A DNA stretch of 64,000 bases from an uncultured Lachnospiraceae bacterium (GTDB taxonomy: Bacteria; Bacillota; Clostridia; Lachnospirales; Lachnospiraceae). How positions within the stretch are numbered: position 1 is the stretch's first letter; each line of letters opens with the position of its first letter. Shown one piece after another: positions 34,533 to 43,620 of the stretch. A program made the translations under genes and the position numbers. The stretch spans positions 1 through 64,000 of the forward strand of contig CAMNTQ010000010.1 in the NCBI GenBank assembly GCA_946558695.1, given 5' to 3'. Below the pieces are notes generated by a model. The model was not told the DNA's origin. It worked only from the letters and a program-made list of their open reading frames with translations, and did not search any database.

Positions 34533-35352
34533 GAGAAAAAAAGCAGGTCAGTATATACTTATGGCGCTGATTACGTTACTGGTTGTATTCCCGTTTGTAT
34601 GGATGCTGATTCTTTCCTTTAAGACAAACTCTGAAATCTTATCTTCGCCGTTGTCACTGCCAAAGACATTTAATCTGGACAATTATAAGCATGCGATGGA
34701 AACATTGGATTTCCCGAGGCTGTATGGAAATACAATATTTGTATGTGTGATTTCTCTGGCGGCTGAGCTTATCATTACGTTTTTTAGTTCATTTGTCCTT
34801 GCGAGAATGGAATTTCAGAATGAAAAACTGAGAAAGATGCTATATGGATTTTTGATCATGGGACTGTCAATCTCTCCGTTTATTTTATTGTTTCCGGTGT
34901 ATAAAATCAATGTATTCTTCGGTCTGAGAGGAAAGCTGGCCTTGATATTTCCGTATATTGCCACTTCTATTTCTTTCAATACATTGCTTCTTGTCGGATA
35001 TCTTAAATCACTGCCGACAGAGATTGATGAGGCGGCGGTGATCGACGGGTGCAATATATGGGATCTTATGCTGAAGGTTATCCTTCCTATGACGAAGCCG
35101 GTTATTGCGACGGTTGTGATATTTAACGTTCTGTACATCTGGAATGAATTCCCGTTTGCTTCGGTTATGCTCAGAGATGTTTCGGATTATACATTATCTA
35201 TGGGTGCATCGTTCTTTAAAGGGACTTATACCGTAGATTACGGCGGAATCGTAGCTTCCAGTGTTATGATTATCATTCCGGAATTAATATTCTATGGAAT
35301 TTTCCAGAAGAATATTGTGGAAGGTATGACGGCCGGCGCAGTTAAGGGATAA
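34522..35352 (+). CDS. CUT1 sugar ABC transporter permease (MalG-like)
   Basis: A 276-aa permease with six membrane helices and the EAA loop EIDEAAVIDGCNIWDLMLKVILP. GGAGAGGGAGG lies before the start inside the previous gene. Together with the MalF-like subunit it forms the membrane channel for the substrate bound by the upstream lipoprotein. Confidence 0.93.
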   Translation: MVNKRKKAGQYILMALITLLVVFPFVWMLILSFKTNSEILSSPLSLPKTFNLDNYKHAMETLDFPRLYGNTIFVCVISLAAELIITFFSSFVLARMEFQNEKLRKMLYGFLIMGLSISPFILLFPVYKINVFFGLRGKLALIFPYIATSISFNTLLLVGYLKSLPTEIDEAAVIDGCNIWDLMLKVILPMTKPVIATVVIFNVLYIWNEFPFASVMLRDVSDYTLSMGASFFKGTYTVDYGGIVASSVMIIIPELIFYGIFQKNIVEGMTAGAVKG

Positions 35353-35421
35353 GGGGAAATATTCTGTCAGAGCCGGCAGGATTTAAAATTCAATGAAATT
35401 ATCAGGTAAAGGAGAAGATTT

Positions 35422-36765
35422 ATGAGTAAGGTATCAGGATTATTTCAGGATTTGACAACGATTAAAAAGGCAAGAAACGGAAGACTTGCAAGCTGGGATC
35501 AGCGCGGCAAGAATCAGGATTACTGGGAGATTCCGGCAAAGGAAAGTATTGTGCTGGGAGAAGTAGAAGGACCGGGGTGCATCACACATATCTGGATGAC
35601 CTCTTCCTGCCGGAAGGTGAAAGCGCCGAGTATTCTGGATCCGGTGCTGAATGCTTCGGCGGCGCCGGTTATGGAAATTCATCCCGCGCTTGGCGTTATA
35701 TGGGATGATTACGATCCGTTCTATTATAGAAAGGCATTGATAAAGATTACATGGGACGATCAGGATACACCAAGTGTATTAGCGCCGCTTGGAGACTTCT
35801 TCTGTATCGGAAACTGTTATCCGGGCAATTTTAGTTCTCTTCCGTTTAATGTATCGCTGAAGCCGGAGGAGGCGGGAAGGTACGGCGCGCCGTGTTCTGT
35901 ATCCTGCTATTTTCCGATGCCTTTTAATAAAAAAGCGAAAATTGAGATCGTCAATGAGAATGAACTTCCTTTCATTTTATACTTTAATATAGATTACGAG
36001 ATGTATAAAGAGCCGCTGGATGAGAATACTGCTTATTTCCATTCTTGCTGGAGACGTGAGAATCCTTGCGATGGATGGGGACCGGATGTGCAGACGAATT
36101 CTCCGGAGGTGAATAGTGTCGCCAACTTTAAGGGGGAAGGCAATTATACGGTTCTGAACGTAAAGGGGACAGGTCATTATGTAGGATGCAATCTTACTGT
36201 TAAGCACTATCAGGGAAGCTGGTGGGGGGAAGGCAACGATATGTTCTTTATTGACGGTGAGGAATATCCAAGTCTTAATGGTACCGGAACAGAAGATTAT
36301 TTTAATCATGCGTGGGGAATGCAGCGGAATGCGTATCCGTTCTTTGGAACAATTGTGCATGAGGGCGATACGGATGGTTTTCAGGTATCCTATCGTTTTC
36401 ATATTACAGATCCGGTGCGTTTTGAGAAGAGTCTGCGGGTGACGATCGAGCATGGACACGCCAATCACCTGTCTGATGACTGGAGTTCTACTGCTTACTG
36501 GTATCAGACACTGCCGACAGAGGAGGAGATCACGATCCTTCCTGCAGAAGAAAGACTTCCCAATGTGCCAAAGCTTCCAGAGAGAAATTTGAGACTGCCC
36601 AAGCTTACAGAGGAAATGGCGGCGGCAAGGCAGTCGTGGGAGAAACGGTGGAAAGAATATTTTCCGGCAAGAGAAGAACAATTCCACATCAAAGAGGATA
36701 AGGCACGCCGTGAATCAAGGCTTAATACGGAATTTGCGAAAAAACTCCGTGATGAGTATAAATAG
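35422..36765 (+). CDS. GH172 (DUF2961) glycosidase, predicted difructose-anhydride/fructoside enzyme
   Basis: A 447-aa protein of DUF2961, now glycoside hydrolase family 172. Two Glu stand 21 residues apart: E270 in SWWGEGND and E291 in GTGTEDYF. From memory, these are the same positions as the acid/base and nucleophile of the Bifidobacterium dentium difructose dianhydride I synthase/hydrolase; residue numbering from this start fits without a gap. There is no signal peptide, so it acts in the cytoplasm on imported sugar. It lies between an ABC importer and GH32, which could hydrolyse a released inulobiose-type product. Other GH172 members act on D-arabinofuranosides, so the substrate is inferred from context. 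Confidence 0.88.
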   Translation: MSKVSGLFQDLTTIKKARNGRLASWDQRGKNQDYWEIPAKESIVLGEVEGPGCITHIWMTSSCRKVKAPSILDPVLNASAAPVMEIHPALGVIWDDYDPFYYRKALIKITWDDQDTPSVLAPLGDFFCIGNCYPGNFSSLPFNVSLKPEEAGRYGAPCSVSCYFPMPFNKKAKIEIVNENELPFILYFNIDYEMYKEPLDENTAYFHSCWRRENPCDGWGPDVQTNSPEVNSVANFKGEGNYTVLNVKGTGHYVGCNLTVKHYQGSWWGEGNDMFFIDGEEYPSLNGTGTEDYFNHAWGMQRNAYPFFGTIVHEGDTDGFQVSYRFHITDPVRFEKSLRVTIEHGHANHLSDDWSSTAYWYQTLPTEEEITILPAEERLPNVPKLPERNLRLPKLTEEMAAARQSWEKRWKEYFPAREEQFHIKEDKARRESRLNTEFAKKLRDEYK

Positions 36766-36792
36766 GAAACAGAAGTAATTTGGAGGAGTTTT

Positions 36793-38277
36793 ATGTCTAA
36801 GAAAATAATGCTGCGCAACATCGAGAGAGCCCAGCGTGTAATTAATGAGAATAAAGAAACAGTAAAAAACGGCAGGATGCGCCAGCACTATCATTTTATG
36901 GCTGAGACCGGGTGGATCAACGATCCCAATGGATTAATCTATTACAAAGGAAAGTATCATTTTTTCTATCAGTATAATCCTTATTACGGGCATTGGGATT
37001 ACATGCATTGGGGGCATGCGGTAAGCGATGATCTTCTGCACTGGGAGTATCTTCCTGTCGCTCTTGCTCCGAGTGAGATTTATGATGATCATATGCGGGG
37101 CGGATGTTTTTCGGGAAGTGCCATCGAACATGACGGAAAGCTGTTTTTAATGTTTACAGGCGTCACAAATGAAGGCAGGGGGTTTGAACAGACCCAGTGT
37201 ATTGCATACAGCGAGGACGGGGTACATTTTGAGAAATATGAAGGGAACCCGGTACTGACTCCTCCAAAAGGAGTTCCTGCCCATCAATTCAGAGATCCAA
37301 AGGTGTGGAAGCATGAGGATACATACTATATGGTCTGCGGCGCAAGCAAGGAAGATAGAGCGCAGGCGCTGTTATACCGTTCCAATGATATGATTCACTG
37401 GACATTCTTCAATGTGCTGGCGGAAAGCCGGGGAGAGTGGGGGTATATGTGGGAGTGCCCGGATTTCTATCCGATGGGAGATCAATATGTATTGATGGTT
37501 TCCCCTATGGGAGCCGGTGAACGGACGGTTGTGTACATGACCGGTGATTTTGATTATGAGACTGGGAAGTTTGACTATCATTACAGCGGGGAGATAGACT
37601 GGGGATTTGATTATTATGCGCCGCAATCTTTTCTGGCCCCGGACGGGCGTAGACTGATTGTCGCATGGGCGAATTGCTGGGATTGGATGCCGTTCTGGAA
37701 GGATTGGGGACCGGCGTATAAAGAAGGTTGGTGCGGCTCATTTAATATTGTGAGAGAAGTGCGCATGACAAAAGATGGACGCCTTCAGTTCCTGCCAGTC
37801 AGAGAGTTGGAATCAATTCGGACAGATCAAAAAAGGCAGGATAATCTGACGATAGGAGCGGCGGAAATGGATTGGAAAGCAGGGGACGGCGTTTCTTTTG
37901 AGATGAAATTTAAGATCGATCTTGAAAAAACAAATGCAGATGCTTTTCTGATCTCCGTGCGGTGCGGCGGCGGTAAGAGAACCGTATGCAAGTTTGACTT
38001 TCAGCATGCACAGATGTCTGTGGACCGCAGTGAAAGCGACGGCTGGAGCAAAGGAATCTCAAGGAGCGTTATGAACCTGAAGGGGAGAAAGGAACTGGAT
38101 GTGCATATTTTTTCGGATCAGAGTTCACTTGAAATCTTTACCGATAATTATACGAACAATCATTCCAATAATATTTTTGCAGGAAACGGACAGAATGAGA
38201 TAAAATTATGTGCCTGCAATGGTGAGACGGTTCTTTTCAATATGGAGATGTATGGTCTTTTGGAATGTAATAAATGA
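36793..38277 (+). CDS. GH32 beta-fructofuranosidase
   Basis: A 494-aa intracellular fructosidase of the sucrose-6-phosphate hydrolase/invertase type. The five-bladed propeller has the nucleophile Asp44 in WINDPNG, transition-state Asp168 in FRDPKVW and acid/base Glu221 in MWECPDF. The C-terminal beta-sandwich ends with the SLEIFTDNY segment. There is no signal peptide. TTTGGAGGAG precedes the ATG, 27 bp after GH172. It should remove fructose from beta-fructosides delivered by the ABC importer or produced by GH172. A strong terminator follows. Confidence 0.95.
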   Translation: MSKKIMLRNIERAQRVINENKETVKNGRMRQHYHFMAETGWINDPNGLIYYKGKYHFFYQYNPYYGHWDYMHWGHAVSDDLLHWEYLPVALAPSEIYDDHMRGGCFSGSAIEHDGKLFLMFTGVTNEGRGFEQTQCIAYSEDGVHFEKYEGNPVLTPPKGVPAHQFRDPKVWKHEDTYYMVCGASKEDRAQALLYRSNDMIHWTFFNVLAESRGEWGYMWECPDFYPMGDQYVLMVSPMGAGERTVVYMTGDFDYETGKFDYHYSGEIDWGFDYYAPQSFLAPDGRRLIVAWANCWDWMPFWKDWGPAYKEGWCGSFNIVREVRMTKDGRLQFLPVRELESIRTDQKRQDNLTIGAAEMDWKAGDGVSFEMKFKIDLEKTNADAFLISVRCGGGKRTVCKFDFQHAQMSVDRSESDGWSKGISRSVMNLKGRKELDVHIFSDQSSLEIFTDNYTNNHSNNIFAGNGQNEIKLCACNGETVLFNMEMYGLLECNK

Positions 38278-38290
38278 TAATGAGAATTTC

Positions 38291-38350
38291 CCGGCGGGAG
38301 TTATGAGAGAGATCTTTATCTGCTCATAGCTCCCGCCGGTTTGTCTTGAA
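38291..38350 (+). terminator. Terminator of the fructoside operon
   Basis: CCGGCGGGAGTTATGAG (38291-38307) pairs with CTCATAGCTCCCGCCGG (38323-38339): 17 bp with one G-T wobble, then a T-rich tract. Confidence 0.85.
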
Positions 38351-38437
38351 ATTTTTTAATATTCCATTTTTACTTTACCTGTGTTATACTCTACTTATGT
38401 ATGTGATGTACTGCGATAACAGAAGTAAGGAGCGGGA

Positions 38438-39142
38438 ATGCTTATGAAAAGGGTACTATTAAAGCTTAGCGGGGAAGCGCTTGCGGGTGAGAAAAAGACC
38501 GGCTTTGATGAGGCGACTTGTCTTGGAGTGGCCAGACAGGTGAAGCAGCTTGTGGATGACGGCATCCAGGTTGCGATTGTCACTGGCGGCGGTAATTTCT
38601 GGCGGGGAAGGACCAGCGAGACGATCGACCGGGTAAAGGCGGATCAGATCGGGATGCTGGCGACGGTGATGAACTGTATCTATGTATCGGATATCTTCCG
38701 GTTTGCGGGGATGGATACAGAGGTTTTTACACCTTTTGTATGCGGCGCGTTTACAACGCTGTTTTCAAAGGATGCGGCTGTTAAGGCGCTTGAGGAAGGA
38801 AAAGTTATCTTCTTTGCAGGAGGAACGGGACATCCGTATTTTTCTACAGATACCGGCGCGGTGCTTCATGCCGTTGAGATAGAGGCGGACGCGATGCTTC
38901 TTGCCAAGGCTATTGATGGAATCTATGACAGTGATCCGAAAGTGAATCCTGAAGCTAAGAAGTATGAGGAGATATCTATTCAGGAGATTATCGATAAGAA
39001 GCTTGCGGCAGTAGACTTGACAGCGTCTATTCTGTGTCTGGAGAATCAGATGCCGATGCTGGTATTCGGGCTGAATGAAGAGAACAGTATTGTAAATACT
39101 ATGTCAGGGACATTTACGGGAACGAAAGTGACTGTATCATAA
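38438..39142 (+). CDS. pyrH: UMP kinase
   Basis: A 234-aa amino-acid-kinase-fold enzyme phosphorylating UMP to UDP. Motifs: LKLSGEALAG at the N terminus, VTGGGNFWRGR, DQIGMLATVMN, the phosphate-binding GGTGHPYFSTDT, and a DGIYDSDPK segment. TAAGGAG precedes the ATG; a second ATG two codons on is also possible. It starts the conserved pyrH-frr-uppS-cdsA-dxr-rseP block. Confidence 0.96.
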   Translation: MLMKRVLLKLSGEALAGEKKTGFDEATCLGVARQVKQLVDDGIQVAIVTGGGNFWRGRTSETIDRVKADQIGMLATVMNCIYVSDIFRFAGMDTEVFTPFVCGAFTTLFSKDAAVKALEEGKVIFFAGGTGHPYFSTDTGAVLHAVEIEADAMLLAKAIDGIYDSDPKVNPEAKKYEEISIQEIIDKKLAAVDLTASILCLENQMPMLVFGLNEENSIVNTMSGTFTGTKVTVS

Positions 39143-39155
39143 GGAGGAAAGAAAG

Positions 39156-39707
39156 ATGAACGAGAAATTGAAGGTTTACGAAGACAAGATGACCAAGACG
39201 ATGGCGAATCTTGACGGGGAGCTGGGCGCAATCCGTGCAGGGCGTGCGAATCCGAATGTGCTGAATCGGATCATGGTGGATTATTACGGAACTCCGACGC
39301 CGATCCAGCAGGTTGCCAACGTATCTGTCCCGGAGGCGCGCATGATTCAGATTCAGCCTTGGGATAAGACTATGATCAAGGCGATCACGAAAGCAATCCA
39401 GACTTCCGATCTGGGAATCAATCCGAACAACGACGGCTCTGTGATCCGTCTCGTATTCCCGGAACTTACGGAGGAGCGCAGAAAAGAGCTTGTAAAAGAC
39501 GTGAAGAAAAAGGGAGAAGCTGCAAAGGTTGCGATCCGCAATATCCGGCGCGACGGCAATGACTCATTTAAGAAGCTGAAAGGGACCGAAGTTTCTGAGG
39601 ATGAAATCAAGGATATGGAAGATGATCTTCAGAAGATGACGGATAAATTTGTAAAAGAAGTTGACAAAGCCGTAGAGGTTAAGTCGAAAGAGGTTATGAC
39701 AGTGTAG
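39156..39707 (+). CDS. frr: Ribosome recycling factor
   Basis: A 183-aa factor that splits post-termination ribosomes with EF-G. The sequence shows the family landmarks IRAGRANPNVLNRI, YYGTPTPIQQVA, IQPWDKTMI, NDGSVIRLVFPELTEERRKEL and a C-terminal helix. AAGGAGG precedes the start, 13 bp after pyrH. A hairpin 10 bp after the stop may reduce read-through into uppS. Confidence 0.97.
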   Translation: MNEKLKVYEDKMTKTMANLDGELGAIRAGRANPNVLNRIMVDYYGTPTPIQQVANVSVPEARMIQIQPWDKTMIKAITKAIQTSDLGINPNNDGSVIRLVFPELTEERRKELVKDVKKKGEAAKVAIRNIRRDGNDSFKKLKGTEVSEDEIKDMEDDLQKMTDKFVKEVDKAVEVKSKEVMTV

Positions 39708-39717
39708 TATAATTGTA

Positions 39718-39760
39718 GGGACAGACCGCTTAAGATAGTTAATGGTCTGTCCTTCTATGT
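39718..39760 (+). terminator. Hairpin after frr
   Basis: AGGGACAGACC pairs with GGTCTGTCCT across a ~15-nt loop. Only TTCTATG follows, so termination is probably partial. Confidence 0.55.
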
Positions 39761-39817
39761 AGAAAGTTGGGCGGTGTCCTTACATGGATACGGCTCTGTT
39801 AAAGAGGGAGACTGACT

Positions 39818-40537
39818 ATGAAGATTCCGCAGCATGTTGCGATTATATTAGATGGAAACGGACGCTGGGCAAAGTCGAAGGGCATGCCCCGCAATTACGG
39901 CCATGCGCAGGGAAGCAAGAATGTGGAGAAGATCTGCGAGGAAGCGTGGCGCATGGGTATCAAGTACCTGACGGTCTATGCATTTTCTACGGAGAACTGG
40001 AATCGTCCGAAGGATGAAGTGGATGCACTTATGAAGCTTCTGCGCAATTACATGAAGACCTGCCTTAAGACCGCAAAGAAGAATGATATGAAGATCCGCG
40101 TGATCGGGGATCTGCGAAAACTTGATGAGGATATCAGAAGCAGAATCGCAGAACTTGAAGAGGCGACAAAGGAGAATGGCGGCTTAAACTTCCAGATCGC
40201 CATCAATTACGGTAGCAGGGATGAGATTGTACGTGCGGTCCGGAAACTGGCAGCGGACTGTGCGAAGGGAAAGGTAAGCGCGGAGGATATTGACGAACAG
40301 GTATTTGAGGGTTATCTTGATACCCATGATATACCGGATCCCGATCTGATGATACGTACCAGCGGGGAGCTTCGTCTGTCCAACTATCTTCTCTGGCAGC
40401 TTGCCTATACGGAATTTTATTTTACGGATGTCTTGTGGCCTGATTTTTCAAAAGAAGAGCTTATAAAGGCAATCGAGCATTATAATGCCAGAGACCGGCG
40501 TTACGGCGGTGTGAAGGAGGGAACGCAGGATGTTTAA
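39818..40537 (+). CDS. uppS: Isoprenyl transferase (undecaprenyl diphosphate synthase)
   Basis: A 239-aa cis-prenyltransferase making the C55 carrier lipid for cell-wall synthesis. Motifs in order: AIILDGNGRWAK (catalytic Asp), NYGHAQGSKN, YAFSTENWNRP, AINYGSRDEI, PDLMIRTSGELRLSNYLLWQ and EFYFTDVLWPDF. It overlaps cdsA by 8 bp. GAGGGAGA precedes the ATG. Confidence 0.96.
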   Translation: MKIPQHVAIILDGNGRWAKSKGMPRNYGHAQGSKNVEKICEEAWRMGIKYLTVYAFSTENWNRPKDEVDALMKLLRNYMKTCLKTAKKNDMKIRVIGDLRKLDEDIRSRIAELEEATKENGGLNFQIAINYGSRDEIVRAVRKLAADCAKGKVSAEDIDEQVFEGYLDTHDIPDPDLMIRTSGELRLSNYLLWQLAYTEFYFTDVLWPDFSKEELIKAIEHYNARDRRYGGVKEGTQDV

Positions 40538-41336
40538 AACAAGACTTCTTAGCGGAATCGTGCTTGTCATCGTACTGATCGCTACAGTTGGTCTGGGCGG
40601 ATATGTATTATTCACGGTTCTTGGAATTATTAGTTTAATTGGCCTGTCTGAATTATATAAGGTGGTGGATGTGCATAATAAAGTATTGGGGGTTACGGGT
40701 TATATCGCAGCTCTTGCTTATTACGCAGTGCTTTTTTCCGGCCATATGGAATATGTCACGATGCTTGCCATTCTGTTTCTTGTACTTACGATGGCAGTCT
40801 ACGTCTTTACTTTTCCAGATTTTAGGGCAGAGCAGGTGATGACAGTCTTTTTCGGCCTGTTTTATGTGGCAGTCATGTTGTCTTATATTTACCAGACAAG
40901 AAATCTCCCGGACGGAGGGATCGTCGTGTGGCTGATATTTTTAAGTTCATGGGGATGTGATACTTGTGCGTACTGTGTGGGAGTGCTGATTGGAAAACAT
41001 AAGATGGCGCCGAAACTAAGCCCGAAAAAATCTGTGGAAGGCGGTATCGGAGGTGTTGCCGGAGCGGCGCTTCTTGGAGTTTTGTTTGCATTGGCTATGA
41101 ACCATTGGGGCGGCGCTGATGTGAATCCGCTTCATTATGCCGTCATCTGCGGTGCGGGGGGGATGATCTCCCAAGTCGGAGATCTGGCAGCGTCGGCAGT
41201 GAAGAGAAATCATGATATTAAAGATTACGGTACGCTGATTCCGGGACACGGAGGGATTCTTGACCGGTTTGACAGTGTGATATTTACGGCGCCTGTAATC
41301 TACTATCTGGCAATACTGCTGGCAGGAAATATCTGA
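40530..41336 (+). CDS. cdsA: Phosphatidate cytidylyltransferase
   Basis: A 268-aa integral membrane enzyme (about seven to eight helices) making CDP-diacylglycerol. The C-terminal signature SPKKSVEGGIGG and the final KDYGTLIPGHGGILDRFDS motif identify it. GAAGGAGGG lies inside uppS just before its ATG. Confidence 0.95.
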   Translation: MFKTRLLSGIVLVIVLIATVGLGGYVLFTVLGIISLIGLSELYKVVDVHNKVLGVTGYIAALAYYAVLFSGHMEYVTMLAILFLVLTMAVYVFTFPDFRAEQVMTVFFGLFYVAVMLSYIYQTRNLPDGGIVVWLIFLSSWGCDTCAYCVGVLIGKHKMAPKLSPKKSVEGGIGGVAGAALLGVLFALAMNHWGGADVNPLHYAVICGAGGMISQVGDLAASAVKRNHDIKDYGTLIPGHGGILDRFDSVIFTAPVIYYLAILLAGNI

Positions 41337-41352
41337 ACGGGGAGATGAATGT

Positions 41353-42495
41353 ATGAAGACAATAGCCATTTTAGGCTCAACAGGTTCCATCGGCACGCAG
41401 ACACTGGAAGTCGTGCGTGAAAATGGAGATATCAGGGTTCTCGGGATTGCCGCCGGAGAAAATATTGCTCTTCTGGAAGAGCAGATCCGTGAGTTTCATC
41501 CGAAAAAGGCGGCTGTTTGGTCCGAGGAAAAAGCAAAAGAGCTTCGCATGAAGACTGCAGATACAGACACAAAGATCGTGTCGGGGATGGAAGGGCTGAT
41601 CGAGATTGCCGTGATGGAGGACACAGAAGTACTCGTGACGGCGATCGTAGGGATGATCGGCATACGTCCGACCATAGAAGCGATTAAGGCGGGAAAGGAT
41701 ATTGCACTTGCCAATAAGGAGACTCTTGTGACGGCGGGACACCTGATCATGCCGCTGGCAGAGAGGAAGGAGGTTCGAATCCTTCCCGTAGACAGTGAGC
41801 ACAGCGCCATCTTCCAGTCTCTTCAAGGAAATGATAAGAGTTCTGTAAAAAAGATTCTGCTGACTGCTTCCGGGGGGCCTTTCCGGGGAAGAAAGCAGGA
41901 GGAACTTTTGGAAATCCGTGCGGAGGATGCATTAAAGCACCCGAACTGGACGATGGGCGCTAAAATTACTATTGATTCTTCCACTATGGTCAATAAAGGT
42001 CTTGAAGTCATCGAGGCAAAATGGCTGTTTGGGGTGGATGTGGATGATGTGCAGGTGGTTGTGCAGCCTCAGAGCATTATCCACTCGATGGTGGAGTATA
42101 AAGACGGAGCGATCCTTGCACAGCTTGGCACGCCGGATATGAAGCTGCCGATCCAATACGCCCTCTATTATCCTGAGAGAAGGTATCTTCCGGGGGAACG
42201 GCTTGATTTTTGGAGCATTGGGAAACTGGATTTTGAAAAACCGGATATGGACACATTCTACGGGCTGAGGCTTGCATATTCCGCAGGCAGACAGGGGGGG
42301 ACGCTTCCGACGGTGTTCAATGCGGCAAATGAACTTGCGGTCAGCATGTTTTTAAAGGGAGAGGTGAAGTATCTTGAGATCTCCGAGATCATCGAGGACT
42401 GTATGTCTGTCCACAAAAATATAAAGGAGCCGTCCCTTGAGGAGATTCTTGAGACAGAGACGGCAACCTATGAACGGATTAACAGCAGGAGGTAG
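41353..42495 (+). CDS. dxr: 1-deoxy-D-xylulose 5-phosphate reductoisomerase
   Basis: A 380-aa NADPH-dependent enzyme of the MEP isoprenoid pathway. Visible: GSTGSIGTQTLEV (nucleotide site), ANKETLVTAGH, VDSEHSAIFQSLQG (metal and substrate site), SGGPFRG, HPNWTMGAKITIDSSTMVNKGLEVIEAKWLF and NAANELAV. It overlaps rseP by one base. It supplies the same isoprenoid route that feeds uppS. Confidence 0.97.
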   Translation: MKTIAILGSTGSIGTQTLEVVRENGDIRVLGIAAGENIALLEEQIREFHPKKAAVWSEEKAKELRMKTADTDTKIVSGMEGLIEIAVMEDTEVLVTAIVGMIGIRPTIEAIKAGKDIALANKETLVTAGHLIMPLAERKEVRILPVDSEHSAIFQSLQGNDKSSVKKILLTASGGPFRGRKQEELLEIRAEDALKHPNWTMGAKITIDSSTMVNKGLEVIEAKWLFGVDVDDVQVVVQPQSIIHSMVEYKDGAILAQLGTPDMKLPIQYALYYPERRYLPGERLDFWSIGKLDFEKPDMDTFYGLRLAYSAGRQGGTLPTVFNAANELAVSMFLKGEVKYLEISEIIEDCMSVHKNIKEPSLEEILETETATYERINSRR

Positions 42496-43535
42496 TGATT
42501 GATTTGGGTATTATATTTGCGATAATCATTTTCAGCTTTATTGTATTCTTCCATGAATTGGGGCATTTTTCTCTGGCAAAGAAAAATGGAATTGACGTAG
42601 AGGAATTTGCAATTGGAATGGGACCAAACTTGTTTTCCAAAGAATATAAGGGCACGCGCTACTGTATCAAGCTTTTTCCCATCGGAGGATTGTGTATGAT
42701 GGGAGAGGATGAGGAGGTAACGGAGTCTCCGTCGAATTTTAATAACAAGTCTGTGTGGGCGAGGATTTCAGTGATTGCGGCAGGACCTGTTTTTAACTTC
42801 ATTCTTGCGTTTGTATTTGCGGTAATTCTTGTGGTTATGGTAGGTTACGACGCGCCTGTCATCAGTTCGGTAGAAGAAGGATATCCGGCATATGAGGCGG
42901 GAATAGAAGAGGGGGATACGATTGTTAAGATGAACGGGAAGAGGATTCATGTTTTCCGTGAAATTACCGCGTATAACCAGTTTAATCAGGGAAAAGACAC
43001 GGAAATCGTATTCCGGCGTGACGGTGAGGAGAGAAGTGTTACCCTCACTCCGAAGATGGATGAAGAGTTGAATTATTATCGATTCGGGATTGGAGGCGGA
43101 AGCTACACAAAGGCGAATGCGTTAACTGCCCTTAAGTATGGTGTATATGAAGTGAAGTTCTGGATCTGTACGACGCTTGACAGTTTAAAGATGTTGGTTA
43201 CGGGTAAGATCGGCATGGACCAGCTTTCCGGTCCGGTGGGAATCGTGAGCGTTGTGGATGATACGTATCAGCAGAGCAAGTCTTACGGTGTGTTCATGGT
43301 TATCGTACAGCTCCTTAGCATAGCGGTTCTTCTGTCGGCAAACTTAGGCGTCATGAATCTTCTGCCGCTTCCGGCGCTGGACGGCGGGAGGCTTGTATTC
43401 CTTGCAGTAGAAGCAGTCCGCAGAAAGAGGATACCGCCGGAAAAGGAAGGATATGTGCATCTGGTGGGGATCACACTGCTTATGGCGCTTATGGTATTTG
43501 TTATGTTCAATGATATAAAGCGGATATTTTTCTAG
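42495..43535 (+). CDS. rseP: RseP-type site-2 membrane metalloprotease
   Basis: A 346-aa intramembrane zinc protease. HELGH at residues 20-24 in helix 1 is the zinc site, and the PDZ domain occupies about 115-185. NLLPLPALDGGR near the C terminus supplies the third zinc ligand. The GTG start shares its G with the dxr stop (TAG/GTG) and has AGGAGG upstream. It may process anti-sigma factors, and two ECF systems are present in this window, but not nearby. Confidence 0.94.
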   Translation: MIDLGIIFAIIIFSFIVFFHELGHFSLAKKNGIDVEEFAIGMGPNLFSKEYKGTRYCIKLFPIGGLCMMGEDEEVTESPSNFNNKSVWARISVIAAGPVFNFILAFVFAVILVVMVGYDAPVISSVEEGYPAYEAGIEEGDTIVKMNGKRIHVFREITAYNQFNQGKDTEIVFRRDGEERSVTLTPKMDEELNYYRFGIGGGSYTKANALTALKYGVYEVKFWICTTLDSLKMLVTGKIGMDQLSGPVGIVSVVDDTYQQSKSYGVFMVIVQLLSIAVLLSANLGVMNLLPLPALDGGRLVFLAVEAVRRKRIPPEKEGYVHLVGITLLMALMVFVMFNDIKRIFF

Positions 43536-43620
43536 AGCGCATCGGAATGACTGGAGATATATGTGTACAAATGACAGATAGATGCAGATTTGATTTCGCA
43601 GCAGGAGAAGGATATAGATC

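Noticed and set aside
39784..40017. Plus-strand frame overlapping the uppS start
   Set aside because: It is out of frame with uppS, has no family and overlaps the uppS ribosome site.
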